Origin: Lentzea jiangxiensis
GTDB lineage: Bacteria; Actinomycetota; Actinomycetes; Mycobacteriales; Pseudonocardiaceae
Length of the DNA stretch: 64,000 nt
Assembly: GCF_900104175.1 (NCBI RefSeq)
Contig: NZ_FNIX01000004.1
Coordinates: 310,001 to 374,000 of the forward strand
Direction: 5' to 3'
Below are positions 17,091 to 25,799 of the stretch, piece after piece; the stretch's first letter is position 1; every line of letters starts with the position of its first letter. The translations under genes and the position numbers were made by a program. The notes beneath the pieces are model-generated. The model worked only from the letters and a program-made list of their open reading frames with translations, had not been told where the DNA came from and ran no database searches.

Positions 17091-17969
17091 ATGGTGGCGA
17101 TGAATCACGAGTTGCTGCTGGGCTGGTGGGACACCGCGGCCCGCGACCTGCCGTGGCGCCGTCCCGACTGCACCGCCTGGGGTGTGCTGGTCAGCGAGAT
17201 CATGCTGCAGCAGACGCCCGTCTCCCGCGTGGAGCCCATCTGGCACGAGTGGCTGGCGCGCTGGCCCGTGCCGTCCGCGATGGCCGCCTCCTCGCAGGGC
17301 GAGGTCCTGCGCATGTGGGGCAAGCTCGGCTACCCGCGCCGCGCCATGCGGCTGCACGAGGCCGCCACCGCGATCGCCCGCGACCACGGCGACGTGGTGC
17401 CGTCCGACGTGGAGACCCTGGAGTCGCTGCCGGGCATCGGCAGCTACACGGCTCGTGCGGTGGCCACGTTCGCGTACGGCCAGAAGTGCGCCGTCGTAGA
17501 CACGAACGTCCGCCGCGTCGTAGCGCGCGCTGTGCATGGCGCCGGTGACGCCGGTCCGCCGTCGACCAAGCGCGACCTGCGTGACGTCGAGGCGATCCTG
17601 CCCTCGTCGCAGCAGGACGCGGCGGTGTTCTCGGCGGCGTTGATGGAGCTCGGCGCGTTGATCTGCACGGCCAGGAACCAGAAGTGCGCCGACTGCCCGC
17701 TGTTCGCCGAGTGCGCGTGGCAGCTGGCCGGCCGTCCCGCCTACGCGGGGCCGGAGAAGAAGGCGCAGAAGTTCGCCGGCACCGACCGCCAGGTGCGCGG
17801 CAAGCTGCTGGACGTGCTGCGGGGTGCCCCCGGACCGGTGCCGAAGATGCAGCTCGACGTCGTGTGGAACGACATCACGCAGCGGGAGAAGTGCCTGGTC
17901 TCGTTGCTCGACGACGGGCTGGTCGAGGTGACGCGGGACGGACTGTTCGCGCTACCCGGGGAGCACTGA
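17091..17969 (+). CDS. mutY: A/G-specific adenine glycosylase
   Basis: Base-excision repair enzyme that removes adenine mispaired with 8-oxoguanine. Catalytic Glu36 sits in SEIMLQQT, the helix-hairpin-helix is LPGIGSYTAR (113-122), and the essential Asp is residue 137 (VVDTNV). The [4Fe-4S] loop is C-x6-C-x2-C-x5-C (CTARNQKCADCPLFAEC). The C-terminus is short (292 residues) and lacks a recognisable full MutT-like 8-oxoG domain, as in other actinobacterial MutY. ATG 17100 is an alternative start; neither has a clear ribosome site. Confidence 0.93.
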   Translation: MVAMNHELLLGWWDTAARDLPWRRPDCTAWGVLVSEIMLQQTPVSRVEPIWHEWLARWPVPSAMAASSQGEVLRMWGKLGYPRRAMRLHEAATAIARDHGDVVPSDVETLESLPGIGSYTARAVATFAYGQKCAVVDTNVRRVVARAVHGAGDAGPPSTKRDLRDVEAILPSSQQDAAVFSAALMELGALICTARNQKCADCPLFAECAWQLAGRPAYAGPEKKAQKFAGTDRQVRGKLLDVLRGAPGPVPKMQLDVVWNDITQREKCLVSLLDDGLVEVTRDGLFALPGEH

Positions 17970-18479
17970 GTGCACGCGCTGGTGGCGTTCTTCGACGACG
18001 AGGCGGACAAACGCGTCCGCGAGCTGCAGCAACGCGTCGGCGCGAAGCACAGGTACCCGCCGCACCTCACCTACGCCGTAGCGGGCACGATCGGCCCCAA
18101 GATCCGCAAGGAGCTGCGCGAAGACCTCGAACGGCTGTGGCTGCCGGACCTCTACCTGCACACGCTCAGCACGTTCTCCACCTCCGAGAACGTGCTGATG
18201 CTCGGCGCCGTCGTCGACACCGAACTGCTGGCGGTCCACTCGGCCATCCACGACGTGCTGGCGAGCAAGGTCAAGAACCCGAGCGCCTACTACCTGCCGG
18301 GCAACTGGGTCCCCCACTGCACGCTCGTCCACGACGTCGACGACGAGGCCGTGAAGGCCGCGTTCGCCGCCGTCTTCCCGGTCGAGCCGATCCGCGCGAA
18401 GGTCCGCGAGGTGTCGATCGTCGACACTCAGACCGGCGAGATCGACGTGCTCAAGAAAGCCTCCACGGCGCCGCGGTAG
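17970..18479 (+). CDS. 2'-5' RNA ligase family (2H phosphoesterase) protein
   Basis: A 169-residue member of the 2H superfamily, recognised by two His-x-Thr motifs about 85 residues apart, HLT and HCT. The superfamily hydrolyses or ligates 2'-5' phosphodiesters or cyclic phosphates; the substrate here is unknown. The GTG start follows the mutY TGA without a gap, so the two are probably co-expressed. The 3' end overlaps the convergent hydrolase by 52 bases. Confidence 0.8.
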   Translation: MHALVAFFDDEADKRVRELQQRVGAKHRYPPHLTYAVAGTIGPKIRKELREDLERLWLPDLYLHTLSTFSTSENVLMLGAVVDTELLAVHSAIHDVLASKVKNPSAYYLPGNWVPHCTLVHDVDDEAVKAAFAAVFPVEPIRAKVREVSIVDTQTGEIDVLKKASTAPR

Positions 18480-19192
18480 ACCCACGGCGCGCTGTCGTGC
18501 ACGACGTGACCGGCCTCCTCGACGTAGAGGTACTGGCCTCCGGAACGTCGTGCCGCCTCGGCCATCTGTCCTGGTAGCTGCCCGCCGCGACCGGCCTCGA
18601 CCACGAGCGACGGGCACCGCACGGCGTCGATGAAGTCCCAGTACGCCCGCGTGCCCCAGTGCGCCGCGATCTCGTAGAGGTCGTCCATCTCGGCGATCAG
18701 GTGCCAGCCGTCGGAGCGTTCCTCGAAGTAGTCGCAGAACAGCTCGGCGCCGAAGTACGACCGGATGTGGCCCAGCGACTCGAAGGGCACCGGCCAGGCG
18801 TCGAAGAGCCACTTCCACTCGTCGGTGGTCCGGCCCCTGTTGTCCGGGGCGAAGTCCTCGACCACAATCGCGCTGACCAGGTCCGGCCGGGTCGCCGCGA
18901 GACACCACGCGTGCAGCCCGCCCATGGAGTGCCCCACCACCACGGCGGGTCCGAGACCGAGCTCCTCGATCGCCCGCGCGGCGTCGGCGACGAAGTCCTC
19001 GGTGCGGAACGGCCCCCGCCGCGGGTTCCGGCCGTGCCCGCGCTGGTCGACCGCGACCACGCGGCCGAACGGCCTGAGCCACTGCGCGACCGGCCACCAC
19101 GCGGTGGCCCTGCTCATCAGGCCGTGCAGGAGCAGCACGCCCTGACCCGTTCCGCCGAACTCGACCACCGACACGGGGATGATTAAACGCAT
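18428..19192 (-). CDS. Alpha/beta-fold hydrolase
   Basis: A 254-residue serine hydrolase. It has the oxyanion HG motif (LLLHGL), a nucleophile elbow GHSMGG with the catalytic Ser, and a C-terminal His in AGHVVH; the acid is probably Asp or Glu in VEDF or VEAG. The substrate is unknown. It occupies the position of the hydrolase Rv3591c in mycobacteria. ATG 19192 is chosen because the domain begins directly after it. This start shares a CATG with the divergent peptidase start. Confidence 0.8.
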   Translation of the reverse strand: MRLIIPVSVVEFGGTGQGVLLLHGLMSRATAWWPVAQWLRPFGRVVAVDQRGHGRNPRRGPFRTEDFVADAARAIEELGLGPAVVVGHSMGGLHAWCLAATRPDLVSAIVVEDFAPDNRGRTTDEWKWLFDAWPVPFESLGHIRSYFGAELFCDYFEERSDGWHLIAEMDDLYEIAAHWGTRAYWDFIDAVRCPSLVVEAGRGGQLPGQMAEAARRSGGQYLYVEEAGHVVHDSAPWVYRGAVEAFLSTSISPV

Positions 19193-20639
19193 GAAGGCCC
19201 GCCCGTACCTGATCGCCCTGGTCCTGATCGTGCTCGTCGCAGGTCTGCTCGTGGTGTTCAGAACGCCGGGCAACGACCCCGCGAGGCAGCGGGAGACGTC
19301 GCCGCAGGCGGCGGTGGAGGCCGGGGCGGGTGCGGGTGACGCGTACTACCCGACGGACGGCAACAGCGGCTACGACGTCACGCTCTACGACCTCAAGATC
19401 AGCTACGACCCCGGGTCCAAGCGGCTCGACGGCGTCGCCTCGATCACCGCGACCGCCTCGGAGGACCTCTCGCGCTTCAACCTCGACCTCAAAGGCCTGG
19501 AGGTCAGCGAGGTGGAGGTCGGCGACCGGCCCGCGAAGTTCGCGCAGGAGGGCGACCACGAGCTGGTGATCACGCCGGCCGCGCCCCTCGCGAAGGACAG
19601 GCCGTTCACCACCGTCGTCACCTACGGCGGTGAGCCGACGACGATCGACGACGCCTCGCTGGGCCGCAGCGGCTGGCAGATCTCGTCGACCGGCGGAGCG
19701 TTCGCCGCAGGTCAGCCGCACTCCGCGACGACGTGGTTCCCGGCCAACGACACCCCGCGCGACAAGGCAGCGCTGAAGGTCGCGGCCCGCGTCCCCGACG
19801 GCTGGACGGCGATCTCGAACGGCCTGGAGGGTCCCGTCGCGCGCGACGGCGGCTGGACGACCTTCACCTGGTCCGAGGAGACGCCGCTCGCGACGTACCT
19901 GGCCACCGTCGCCATCGACAAGTTCGAGGTCGTGCGCTCGAAGCTGCCGAACGGCACGCCCGTGGTCGACGCGTACGCACCTGGCACGTCCGGTGCGAAG
20001 AAGCCGATCCAGTCGCAGGGGCCGGAGGTCCTCGCCTTCCTGGAGACGAAGTTCGGTCCGTACCCGCAGCGCGCGGCCGGCAGCATCTGGGTGGCCGACC
20101 AGATCGGGTTCTCGCTCGAGACCCAGACCCGGCCGATCTACGCGGCGTGGGCGGACCTGGAGACGGTCGTGCACGAGAACGCCCACCAGTGGTTCGGCGA
20201 CTCGGTGTCGATCGAGAACTGGGCGGACATCTGCCTGAACGAGTGCCTCGCGTCCTACGCGCAGTGGCTGTGGCTGGAGAAGGAGGGCACGGACCTCGAC
20301 CAGCGCTACCGCGACAGCGTCGAGCAGCGGCGCGGCAGGGCGTCGTTCTGGGCGCCGAAGCTCTACGACATGGGCAAGGGCAACGAGTTCCGCGGCGTCT
20401 ACGACAAGGGCCTGATGGGCATGCACGCGCTGCGCAAGCAGGTCGGTGACGACGTCTTCTTCAAGGCCCTGCGGTCGTGGGCCTCCCGGCACCGCGACGG
20501 CAACGCCTCGTGGCCGGAGTTCGAGGAGCACTTCGAGCAGGCCTCCGGGCAGCCGCTGGACGGGTTCTTCAAGGCGTGGTTCCGCGACTCGGGCATCCCG
20601 GAGGACCAGTACCTGCTGCCTGCCGGAGTGCGCCGCTAG
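19191..20639 (+). CDS. M1-family zinc metallopeptidase, membrane-anchored
   Basis: A 482-residue M1 aminopeptidase-like protein. An N-terminal hydrophobic segment (residues 4-22) anchors or exports it. A beta-sandwich domain follows, then the zinc site HENAH with the downstream Glu in NECLA, about 18 residues later. The exopeptidase motif is IGFSLETQTRP rather than GAMEN, as in secreted actinobacterial members. ATG 19179 is an alternative, but CGGGGA is better placed for 19191. MhuD follows 10 bases after the stop. Confidence 0.85.
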   Translation: MKARPYLIALVLIVLVAGLLVVFRTPGNDPARQRETSPQAAVEAGAGAGDAYYPTDGNSGYDVTLYDLKISYDPGSKRLDGVASITATASEDLSRFNLDLKGLEVSEVEVGDRPAKFAQEGDHELVITPAAPLAKDRPFTTVVTYGGEPTTIDDASLGRSGWQISSTGGAFAAGQPHSATTWFPANDTPRDKAALKVAARVPDGWTAISNGLEGPVARDGGWTTFTWSEETPLATYLATVAIDKFEVVRSKLPNGTPVVDAYAPGTSGAKKPIQSQGPEVLAFLETKFGPYPQRAAGSIWVADQIGFSLETQTRPIYAAWADLETVVHENAHQWFGDSVSIENWADICLNECLASYAQWLWLEKEGTDLDQRYRDSVEQRRGRASFWAPKLYDMGKGNEFRGVYDKGLMGMHALRKQVGDDVFFKALRSWASRHRDGNASWPEFEEHFEQASGQPLDGFFKAWFRDSGIPEDQYLLPAGVRR

Positions 20640-20649
20640 TGTGGGTGGC

Positions 20650-20961
20650 ATGGCAGTCGTGAAGATCAACGCGATCAAGGTCCCCGAGGGCAGCGGCCCC
20701 GAGCTCGAGAAGCGGTTCGCCGCCCGTCTCGGCGCCGTCGACGACCAGCCGGGCTTCCTCGGCTTCGAGCTCCTGCGCCCCGTGTCCGGCGACGACCGCT
20801 ACTTCGTCGTCACGCACTGGGAGACGCACGAGGACTTCGTCGCGTGGCGCGACGGCCAGGCCGGTGCCGCGGCGCACGCCGGTGAGCGGGCCAAGCCCGT
20901 CGCCTCGGGCGCCGACCTGCTGGAGTTCGAGGTCGTGCTGGGGAGCAAGCCCAAGCAGTGA
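20650..20961 (+). CDS. mhuD: MhuD-type heme oxygenase (antibiotic biosynthesis monooxygenase fold)
   Basis: A 103-residue dimeric ferredoxin-like enzyme. It closely resembles M. tuberculosis MhuD (Rv3592), which opens heme to mycobilin and releases iron. The start is nearly identical (VVKINAI). Catalytic Asn7 and Trp66 are conserved, and His76 stands for the proximal His75. The same neighbours (mutY, hydrolase) occur in mycobacteria. It overlaps the Sir2 gene by GTGA. The product (mycobilin versus biliverdin type) is inferred from residue identity. Confidence 0.9.
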   Translation: MAVVKINAIKVPEGSGPELEKRFAARLGAVDDQPGFLGFELLRPVSGDDRYFVVTHWETHEDFVAWRDGQAGAAAHAGERAKPVASGADLLEFEVVLGSKPKQ

Positions 20962-21755
20962 TCGACGAGGCCTACGACAGAGCCGCCGAGCTGATCACCG
21001 GTGCGGACGCCGTCCTCGTCTGCGCCGGTGCCGGCATCGGCGTCGACTCCGGGCTGCCCGACTTCCGCGGCACCGAGGGCTTCTGGCGGGCGTACCCGCC
21101 GTACGAGCGGCTCGGGCTGAGGTTCGAGGAGATCGCCGACCCGGCGCACTTCACCGACGACCCGGCGCTGGCGTGGGGTTTCTACGGCCACCGGCTCGCC
21201 CTGTACCGCGCGACGGTGCCGCACGAGGGTTTCGCGGTGCTGCGGTCGTGGGGCGCGCGGGTGTTCACGTCCAACGTGGACGGCCAGTTCCAGAAGGCCG
21301 GTTTCGCGGACGTCGCCGAGGTCCACGGGTCGATCCACCACGCCCAGTGCGTGGAGCCGTGCACGGACGAGATCTGGGAGTGCTCGTTCGACGTGGAGGT
21401 CGACCCGGTCTCGATGCGTGCTGTCGGCGAGCTGCCGTCGTGCCCGTCGTGCGGCGGCCTGGCCAGGCCCAACATCCTGATGTTCGGCGACTGGGGCTGG
21501 GTGCCGCACCGCAGCCAGGCGCAGCTGGACGCAGTGGCGCAATGGCGTCGTGCGCACCGCGACCTGGTGGTGGTCGAGATCGGTGCCGGCACCGCCGTGC
21601 CGACCGTGCGGCGTCAGGCCGAGCTGGCGAGCGCGGCTTCCGGGGCGTTGATCCGCATCAACACGCGCGAACCCGCCGTCCGGCACGGCCGGGGCGTGTC
21701 GCTGCCGGTGGGGGCGCTGGAGGCGCTCACAGCCCTGGCACGACGAACTGCGTGA
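20958..21755 (+). CDS. Sir2-family NAD-dependent protein deacylase
   Basis: A 265-residue sirtuin. It has the NAD-binding loop GAGIGVDSGLPDFRG (residues 24-38), TSNVDGQF, catalytic His123 in EVHGS and a zinc ribbon that includes Cys162 and Cys165 (CPSC) with upstream cysteines near 131-135. It probably removes acyl groups from lysines; the targets are unknown. The start overlaps mhuD by 4 bases. The 3' end overlaps the convergent membrane protein gene by 29 bases. Confidence 0.88.
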   Translation: MIDEAYDRAAELITGADAVLVCAGAGIGVDSGLPDFRGTEGFWRAYPPYERLGLRFEEIADPAHFTDDPALAWGFYGHRLALYRATVPHEGFAVLRSWGARVFTSNVDGQFQKAGFADVAEVHGSIHHAQCVEPCTDEIWECSFDVEVDPVSMRAVGELPSCPSCGGLARPNILMFGDWGWVPHRSQAQLDAVAQWRRAHRDLVVVEIGAGTAVPTVRRQAELASAASGALIRINTREPAVRHGRGVSLPVGALEALTALARRTA

Positions 21756-22701
21756 CCACGGCCCGGTGGTCGCTGCCGGGCACGTCGAACACGTCCACGG
21801 TGTCGACGAGGACCTTCGAGTCCACCAGCACGTGGTCGATGGTGACCGGCGGCGGCCAGAACCCGCTGTCGCTCGGCCAGGTGTGGATCAGCCCTTTGCC
21901 CACCTGGTCGGCCGCGTCCACGTAGCCCTTGTTCAGCAGCCGCGTCATGCCGACGTGGTCGAGGGTCGCGTTGAAGTCGCCGGCGAGCACCCTGATCGCC
22001 CCGGTCGAGTCGGGTGAGGGCAGCCCGGCCAACTCCCGCTGCCACGCCTCCGGCCCGGCGGTGACCACGGGCGGCAACGGGTGCACCGAGACGACCTCGA
22101 TGTCCTTGCCCGGCAGATCCACGAGAGCGCCGGCCTGCTGCAACGTGCCCGGTGGCGTCAGGTTCCGCTGCGAGAGCGGGAACCGCGACGCGATGCCGCT
22201 GCCCGACCCGCCCGGTTCGTCGAGGAACACCCGGTTCGGCAGCACCCGGTCCAACCCGGCGCGTTCGAGGTCGCGCACCATCTCCGGCGTCAGCTCCTGC
22301 AACGCCAGGATGTCGATGTCGCGCGCCCGGACCTGCCGCACGATGAACTCCGCGTCCGCGATCCCGGTCAGCAGGTTCGAGCTCATCAGCCTCACCTGCT
22401 GCCCCACCCCGTTGGGCCGCGCGTCCGGGAACGCCCGCGGCGCCACGTTGGCGACGAGCACGACGCCCACCAGCGTCATGGTCAGCCCGACGGCCCACCG
22501 CCGGCGCGACAGCGCGAACAACCCGACCAGCAGGCCCGCGACCGTGATGTACGGGGTCAACGACGTCGTCGCGATCATGTACCGCGTCCCGTCGATGCCG
22601 AGCAGTCTGACCAGCGCCGCCGTGACGAACGCCATCGCGCACACGACCAGCAGGAACGTGGCGAGCCCGCTCCGCGGCGGCTTCACCTCGGTGGTCACCA
22701 C
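21727..22701 (-). CDS. Membrane protein with endonuclease/exonuclease/phosphatase domain
   Basis: A 324-residue protein with three hydrophobic segments in the first ~95 residues and an EEP domain after them. EEP motifs are visible: MSSNLL, ILALQELT (metal-binding Glu), SVHPLPP, AGDFNATLDH and the terminal GSDHRAV. This is the YafD/VanX-neighbour type found in actinomycete membranes; it may act on phosphoesters outside the cell. The frame is open to 22854, but GTG 22701 (or 22698) begins the conserved part and avoids overlap with the divergent gene. Confidence 0.75.
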   Translation of the reverse strand: MVTTEVKPPRSGLATFLLVVCAMAFVTAALVRLLGIDGTRYMIATTSLTPYITVAGLLVGLFALSRRRWAVGLTMTLVGVVLVANVAPRAFPDARPNGVGQQVRLMSSNLLTGIADAEFIVRQVRARDIDILALQELTPEMVRDLERAGLDRVLPNRVFLDEPGGSGSGIASRFPLSQRNLTPPGTLQQAGALVDLPGKDIEVVSVHPLPPVVTAGPEAWQRELAGLPSPDSTGAIRVLAGDFNATLDHVGMTRLLNKGYVDAADQVGKGLIHTWPSDSGFWPPPVTIDHVLVDSKVLVDTVDVFDVPGSDHRAVVTQFVVPGL

Positions 22702-22843
22702 GCCGTGCAGTGTCGCCGAACCGTCGTCAGTCTCCCGTGTGGTCCCCACGATCAGGGGACGGTCGACGAGGGTGCTCCATTGCCCGCCGAAACTGTCAGA
22801 CCCCTCCGCCACACTGGACCCGACCGACCTCAGGGGGACCGCA

Positions 22844-23476
22844 GTGGGTGCCAAGGACTGGATGCTCTTCTACGCGTCGGACGACGTCGGCAAGGTGCTG
22901 CGCTCGTCACCGCAGATCGACCGGGAGGCCACAGCGGCCTTCGTGCAGCGCCTCCACCCGTCGCACGACATCCGCCCGATCGCCGACGGCAGCCTCGACT
23001 GCGCCAACCCGCCGGACGGCGAGGTCTACGCCGCCGTCCACCCGGGCCTGTCGATCATCTGCACCGCCGACGCCGCCCTGGACGACCCCAGAGGCCTGGA
23101 CGAGCGCTTCCACCTCGAAGCCGCCGGCCGAACCCTCTACTCCCACGCCATGCACAGCGTCATCGACTTCTTCGCCTACGCCATCTGGGAGCCCAACGGC
23201 ACCCTGCGCCGGGCGTTCAGCCTTTCCCCGGACAGCGGCGTGATCGCCGACGTGGGCACGCCCCTGCCGTTCGAGGAGAAGTACCTCGCGGGCGACCCCG
23301 AGTTCCTCGCGTACCTCGGCGAGGACGACGACTACCCGTTCCGGTTCCACCCGCTGTCGCTGGCGGAGGCAGCCTTGCGCGCGTTGTTCGGCTTCAACTA
23401 CGAGGGCGAGTGGCACGACGACGACCCGGACCTGGAGGAGATCGTGCTGGCGGGCTACGCCGTGACGCCGCGCTGA
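22844..23476 (+). CDS. DUF6928-like protein
   Basis: A 210-residue protein of unknown function. Its opening GAKDWMLFYASDDV resembles the MGAKTWML-type start of the actinobacterial DUF6928 family. It is acidic, with no signal peptide or membrane segment, and a central hydrophobic helix (about residues 100-115, HSVIDFFAYAIWE). The GTG start follows CAGGGGG at normal spacing. It ends 1 base before the convergent anchored protein, with no terminator visible between them. Confidence 0.6.
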   Translation: MGAKDWMLFYASDDVGKVLRSSPQIDREATAAFVQRLHPSHDIRPIADGSLDCANPPDGEVYAAVHPGLSIICTADAALDDPRGLDERFHLEAAGRTLYSHAMHSVIDFFAYAIWEPNGTLRRAFSLSPDSGVIADVGTPLPFEEKYLAGDPEFLAYLGEDDDYPFRFHPLSLAEAALRALFGFNYEGEWHDDDPDLEEIVLAGYAVTPR

Positions 23477-23477
23477 C

Positions 23478-24350
23478 TCAGACGGCCGCCGCCGGGTGCC
23501 TGGGCCGGGCACCCGGCATCCGGTCGAGCAACCCGCAGATCATGTCGACCACGGCCATCAGGCCTGCTTGGTCGATGTGGTGGTCCATGACGATGTACAC
23601 GACCCCCGCCTCGAACGTCAGGCGCATCGAGTGGGCCTGCGGCGGCAAGTGCTCCTCGTGGTCGATCAGCCAGTGCAGCGCGGTGAAGTTCAGATCCCTG
23701 ACCACCGCGGAGGGGTCACTTCCCCAGACGAAGAACTCCTGGTCCATGGGCGACGGGAGCTGCACGCGCTGCCACGCCGCCTGACGGCTCCGCACCGTCG
23801 CGGGCGGCTCGGACAGCCAGCTGTCCCACAGCTTCTCGAAGTCCGCGAGCGGAATCGGCCGGCCGTCGGCGGTGTACTTCTTCGGCCGGGCCATCCGCAT
23901 CGGCGCCATGGGCGCGGTGGCCACCTCGACGCGGTGCTCCTGCTCCCAGCGCACGCCGTAGCCGGTGTACGCCGCGATCCGCACCGCCGCCTCGGTCACG
24001 CGGACGTGCCAGTCACCCCGCCGGAAGTCCATGGCGAGGTCCCACTGGGGCTTGGACCGCCGGAGCCACTTCCCTTTCAGCACCGTGTCGTAGGCGCTGC
24101 CGTCGCTCTTCACCGGCTCCAGGAAGCCGGCCGACCAGGCCGCGGTGTCACCCTGCTCAGCGCTGATCACCGTTCCACCGAGCCTGGCGGCCAACGGGTT
24201 CAGCGCGCTGATCTGCTCGGCTCGCGCGGCCCGGTGGGAGCGGAACTGCCACCAGCGTCGTACGAGGGCGGCCACGACGGCACCGGCGATCATGGTCAGG
24301 AAGATCGGGTCGGTCAGCAGGTCCAGCAGACCCTTGATGAGCTTGTCCAT
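23478..24350 (-). CDS. Anchored protein, last gene of a type VII-like cassette
   Basis: A 290-residue protein without recognised family. A single N-terminal hydrophobic segment (about residues 15-32) is followed by Arg-rich positive charges and a mixed alpha/beta domain with many Trp residues (WDLAMDFRRGDWHVRV), ending in an Ala/Pro-rich tail. This suggests an N-in membrane anchor with a cytoplasmic domain. It starts 2 bases after the large WXG-type gene stop, so it is probably made together with it and may be its chaperone, partner or immunity protein. Confidence 0.6.
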   Translation of the reverse strand: MDKLIKGLLDLLTDPIFLTMIAGAVVAALVRRWWQFRSHRAARAEQISALNPLAARLGGTVISAEQGDTAAWSAGFLEPVKSDGSAYDTVLKGKWLRRSKPQWDLAMDFRRGDWHVRVTEAAVRIAAYTGYGVRWEQEHRVEVATAPMAPMRMARPKKYTADGRPIPLADFEKLWDSWLSEPPATVRSRQAAWQRVQLPSPMDQEFFVWGSDPSAVVRDLNFTALHWLIDHEEHLPPQAHSMRLTFEAGVVYIVMDHHIDQAGLMAVVDMICGLLDRMPGARPRHPAAAV

Positions 24351-24352
24351 GA

Positions 24353-25477
24353 TCAGATGTCCAGGTATCCCTTGATCTGGTGCTTCGAGTAGTCGGTCCC
24401 GGTCTCGCGCGCCGCGGCCGCCTGCTCCTGGAGGGACCGGTTGCGCAGCCCCTTCTCGTTCCGGGCGTCGACCTGCGCGGCCGCCTCGAGGCCGACCGCT
24501 TCGCCCATCGACTTCCAGAAGCCCTGGTTCATGCGCTCGCCGACGATGCCCTGCGAGCCGTTCTTCTTGTCCCCCCAGCTCTTGAACAGACCCTTGTTCT
24601 CCGGCAGTGCGCGCCGGCGGTCCGCCTCAGCGACGTTGGCCCTCTTGTCCGCCATGGCCTTCTTCATGCCGGCGCCGAGGTTCTTCGTGCGGGTCATCAG
24701 GTTGCGCAGGAACTGCAGGATCTTGCCGAGGAAGGCCTTGAGCCTCGCGATGATGCGCGACACCCGGCTCGCGGTGGTGGCGGCCCGCACACCGGTCACG
24801 GCGCCTGCCGCCGCGGTCGACGAGCCGCAGCTCGGCACGGCGGCCGCGAGGGCCGGGATCCAGATCATCGCCAGCCAGATGATGAACTCGGTCAGGATCG
24901 CCTTGAGGAGGTCCTCGATGACCTGCATGATCATCGAGGACATCAGGAGCAGTTCGGAGAGCTCACCGGCCTGGCCGATGACACCGTCGATGCCGCTGGC
25001 GAACTCACCGAGCTTCGTGGCCGCCGCGTCCGCTGTCTCGCCACCCCAGCTCTGCACCGAGCTCGACAGGTCGCTCGTGAACCCTTCCTTCAGCTTGGTG
25101 AGGCCCTCGGCGAGCTTGCCGAAGTTCTCCCCGGCCTGCTGCAGGGCGGGGCCGTCGCCGCTGACGAAGTGGATCGCGTCTTCCAGCGGTTCGCAGATGC
25201 TCATGAGGAAGCTCAAGCCCTGGTTGACGAGCCAGCCGATCGGGTCCGTCGCGATCTGGGCGGCCTCGCTGAACGAGGTGATGAGCGCACTGCCTTCGGA
25301 AGCCAGCGCGGTGATTCCGCCGGGGTCTCCGACGTTTCCCGCCGCCTCCATGGCCTTCATGAAGCTGCCGACGAACGGCGCGGCTTCGAGCGCCTTCTCC
25401 CCGGTGGACTTCTCCTCGACCTCGAGCGTGCCCTCTTTGCCGCTCAGGCCCGGAACGGTGAGATTCGGTTCGGTCAC
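24353..25477 (-). CDS. Large WXG/ESX-type helical protein, candidate type VII substrate
   Basis: A 374-residue, strongly helical protein. The N-terminal half resembles WXG100-like domains of actinobacterial secreted effectors: a SWGGETADAA turn lies near residue 145, between helices rich in Ala, Leu and Gly. A hydrophobic stretch (about 180-235) follows, then a basic, Lys/Arg-rich C-terminal third (about 250-370) without a recognised toxin motif. It lies 7 bases after the EspC-like gene. Function is inferred from context: a substrate or pore-like component of a type VII secretion system encoded elsewhere. Confidence 0.6.
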   Translation of the reverse strand: MTEPNLTVPGLSGKEGTLEVEEKSTGEKALEAAPFVGSFMKAMEAAGNVGDPGGITALASEGSALITSFSEAAQIATDPIGWLVNQGLSFLMSICEPLEDAIHFVSGDGPALQQAGENFGKLAEGLTKLKEGFTSDLSSSVQSWGGETADAAATKLGEFASGIDGVIGQAGELSELLLMSSMIMQVIEDLLKAILTEFIIWLAMIWIPALAAAVPSCGSSTAAAGAVTGVRAATTASRVSRIIARLKAFLGKILQFLRNLMTRTKNLGAGMKKAMADKRANVAEADRRRALPENKGLFKSWGDKKNGSQGIVGERMNQGFWKSMGEAVGLEAAAQVDARNEKGLRNRSLQEQAAAARETGTDYSKHQIKGYLDI

Positions 25478-25484
25478 GGCTCCG

Positions 25485-25799
25485 CTACCCCCGCTCGACG
25501 TGGATGCCGTCGAGGATCTGCTTCAGCGCCTCTTCCTGCTGCGCATAACCCTCGGCGGTGTCGCGGAACTTGTCGGCACCCGACTTCAGGCCGTTCTGCA
25601 TGGCCTGCATCGTCTCCTTGAGGTCTCCGAGCATCTGCGTGTACTGGTCCTTGACGAAGATCCCGATCACGCCCCAGGACTTGTCGCCGACGTCGGCCAG
25701 GGCGACCAGCTCGGCGATCCCGCTCGCCGTGCTGTGGTGGCCGTCGAGCTTGCCGGCGAACGTCCGCAGCTCCTCGGGGCTGACGCTGAACCCGCTCAC
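25485..25799 (-). CDS. EspC-like ESX secretion-associated protein
   Basis: A 104-residue helical-hairpin protein. The beginning SGFSVSPEELRTFAGKLD, the SWG turn near residue 42 and the helical C-terminus match the T7SS EspC/WXG-like family. Such proteins are small secreted partners or substrates in actinobacteria. It overlaps the YbaB-like gene by 4 bases and precedes the large WXG-type gene. Confidence 0.75.
   Translation of the reverse strand: MSGFSVSPEELRTFAGKLDGHHSTASGIAELVALADVGDKSWGVIGIFVKDQYTQMLGDLKETMQAMQNGLKSGADKFRDTAEGYAQQEEALKQILDGIHVERG

Noticed and set aside
17952..20678. A 908-codon minus-strand open frame
   Set aside because: Antisense to the M1 peptidase and out of frame over the hydrolase; no domain found.
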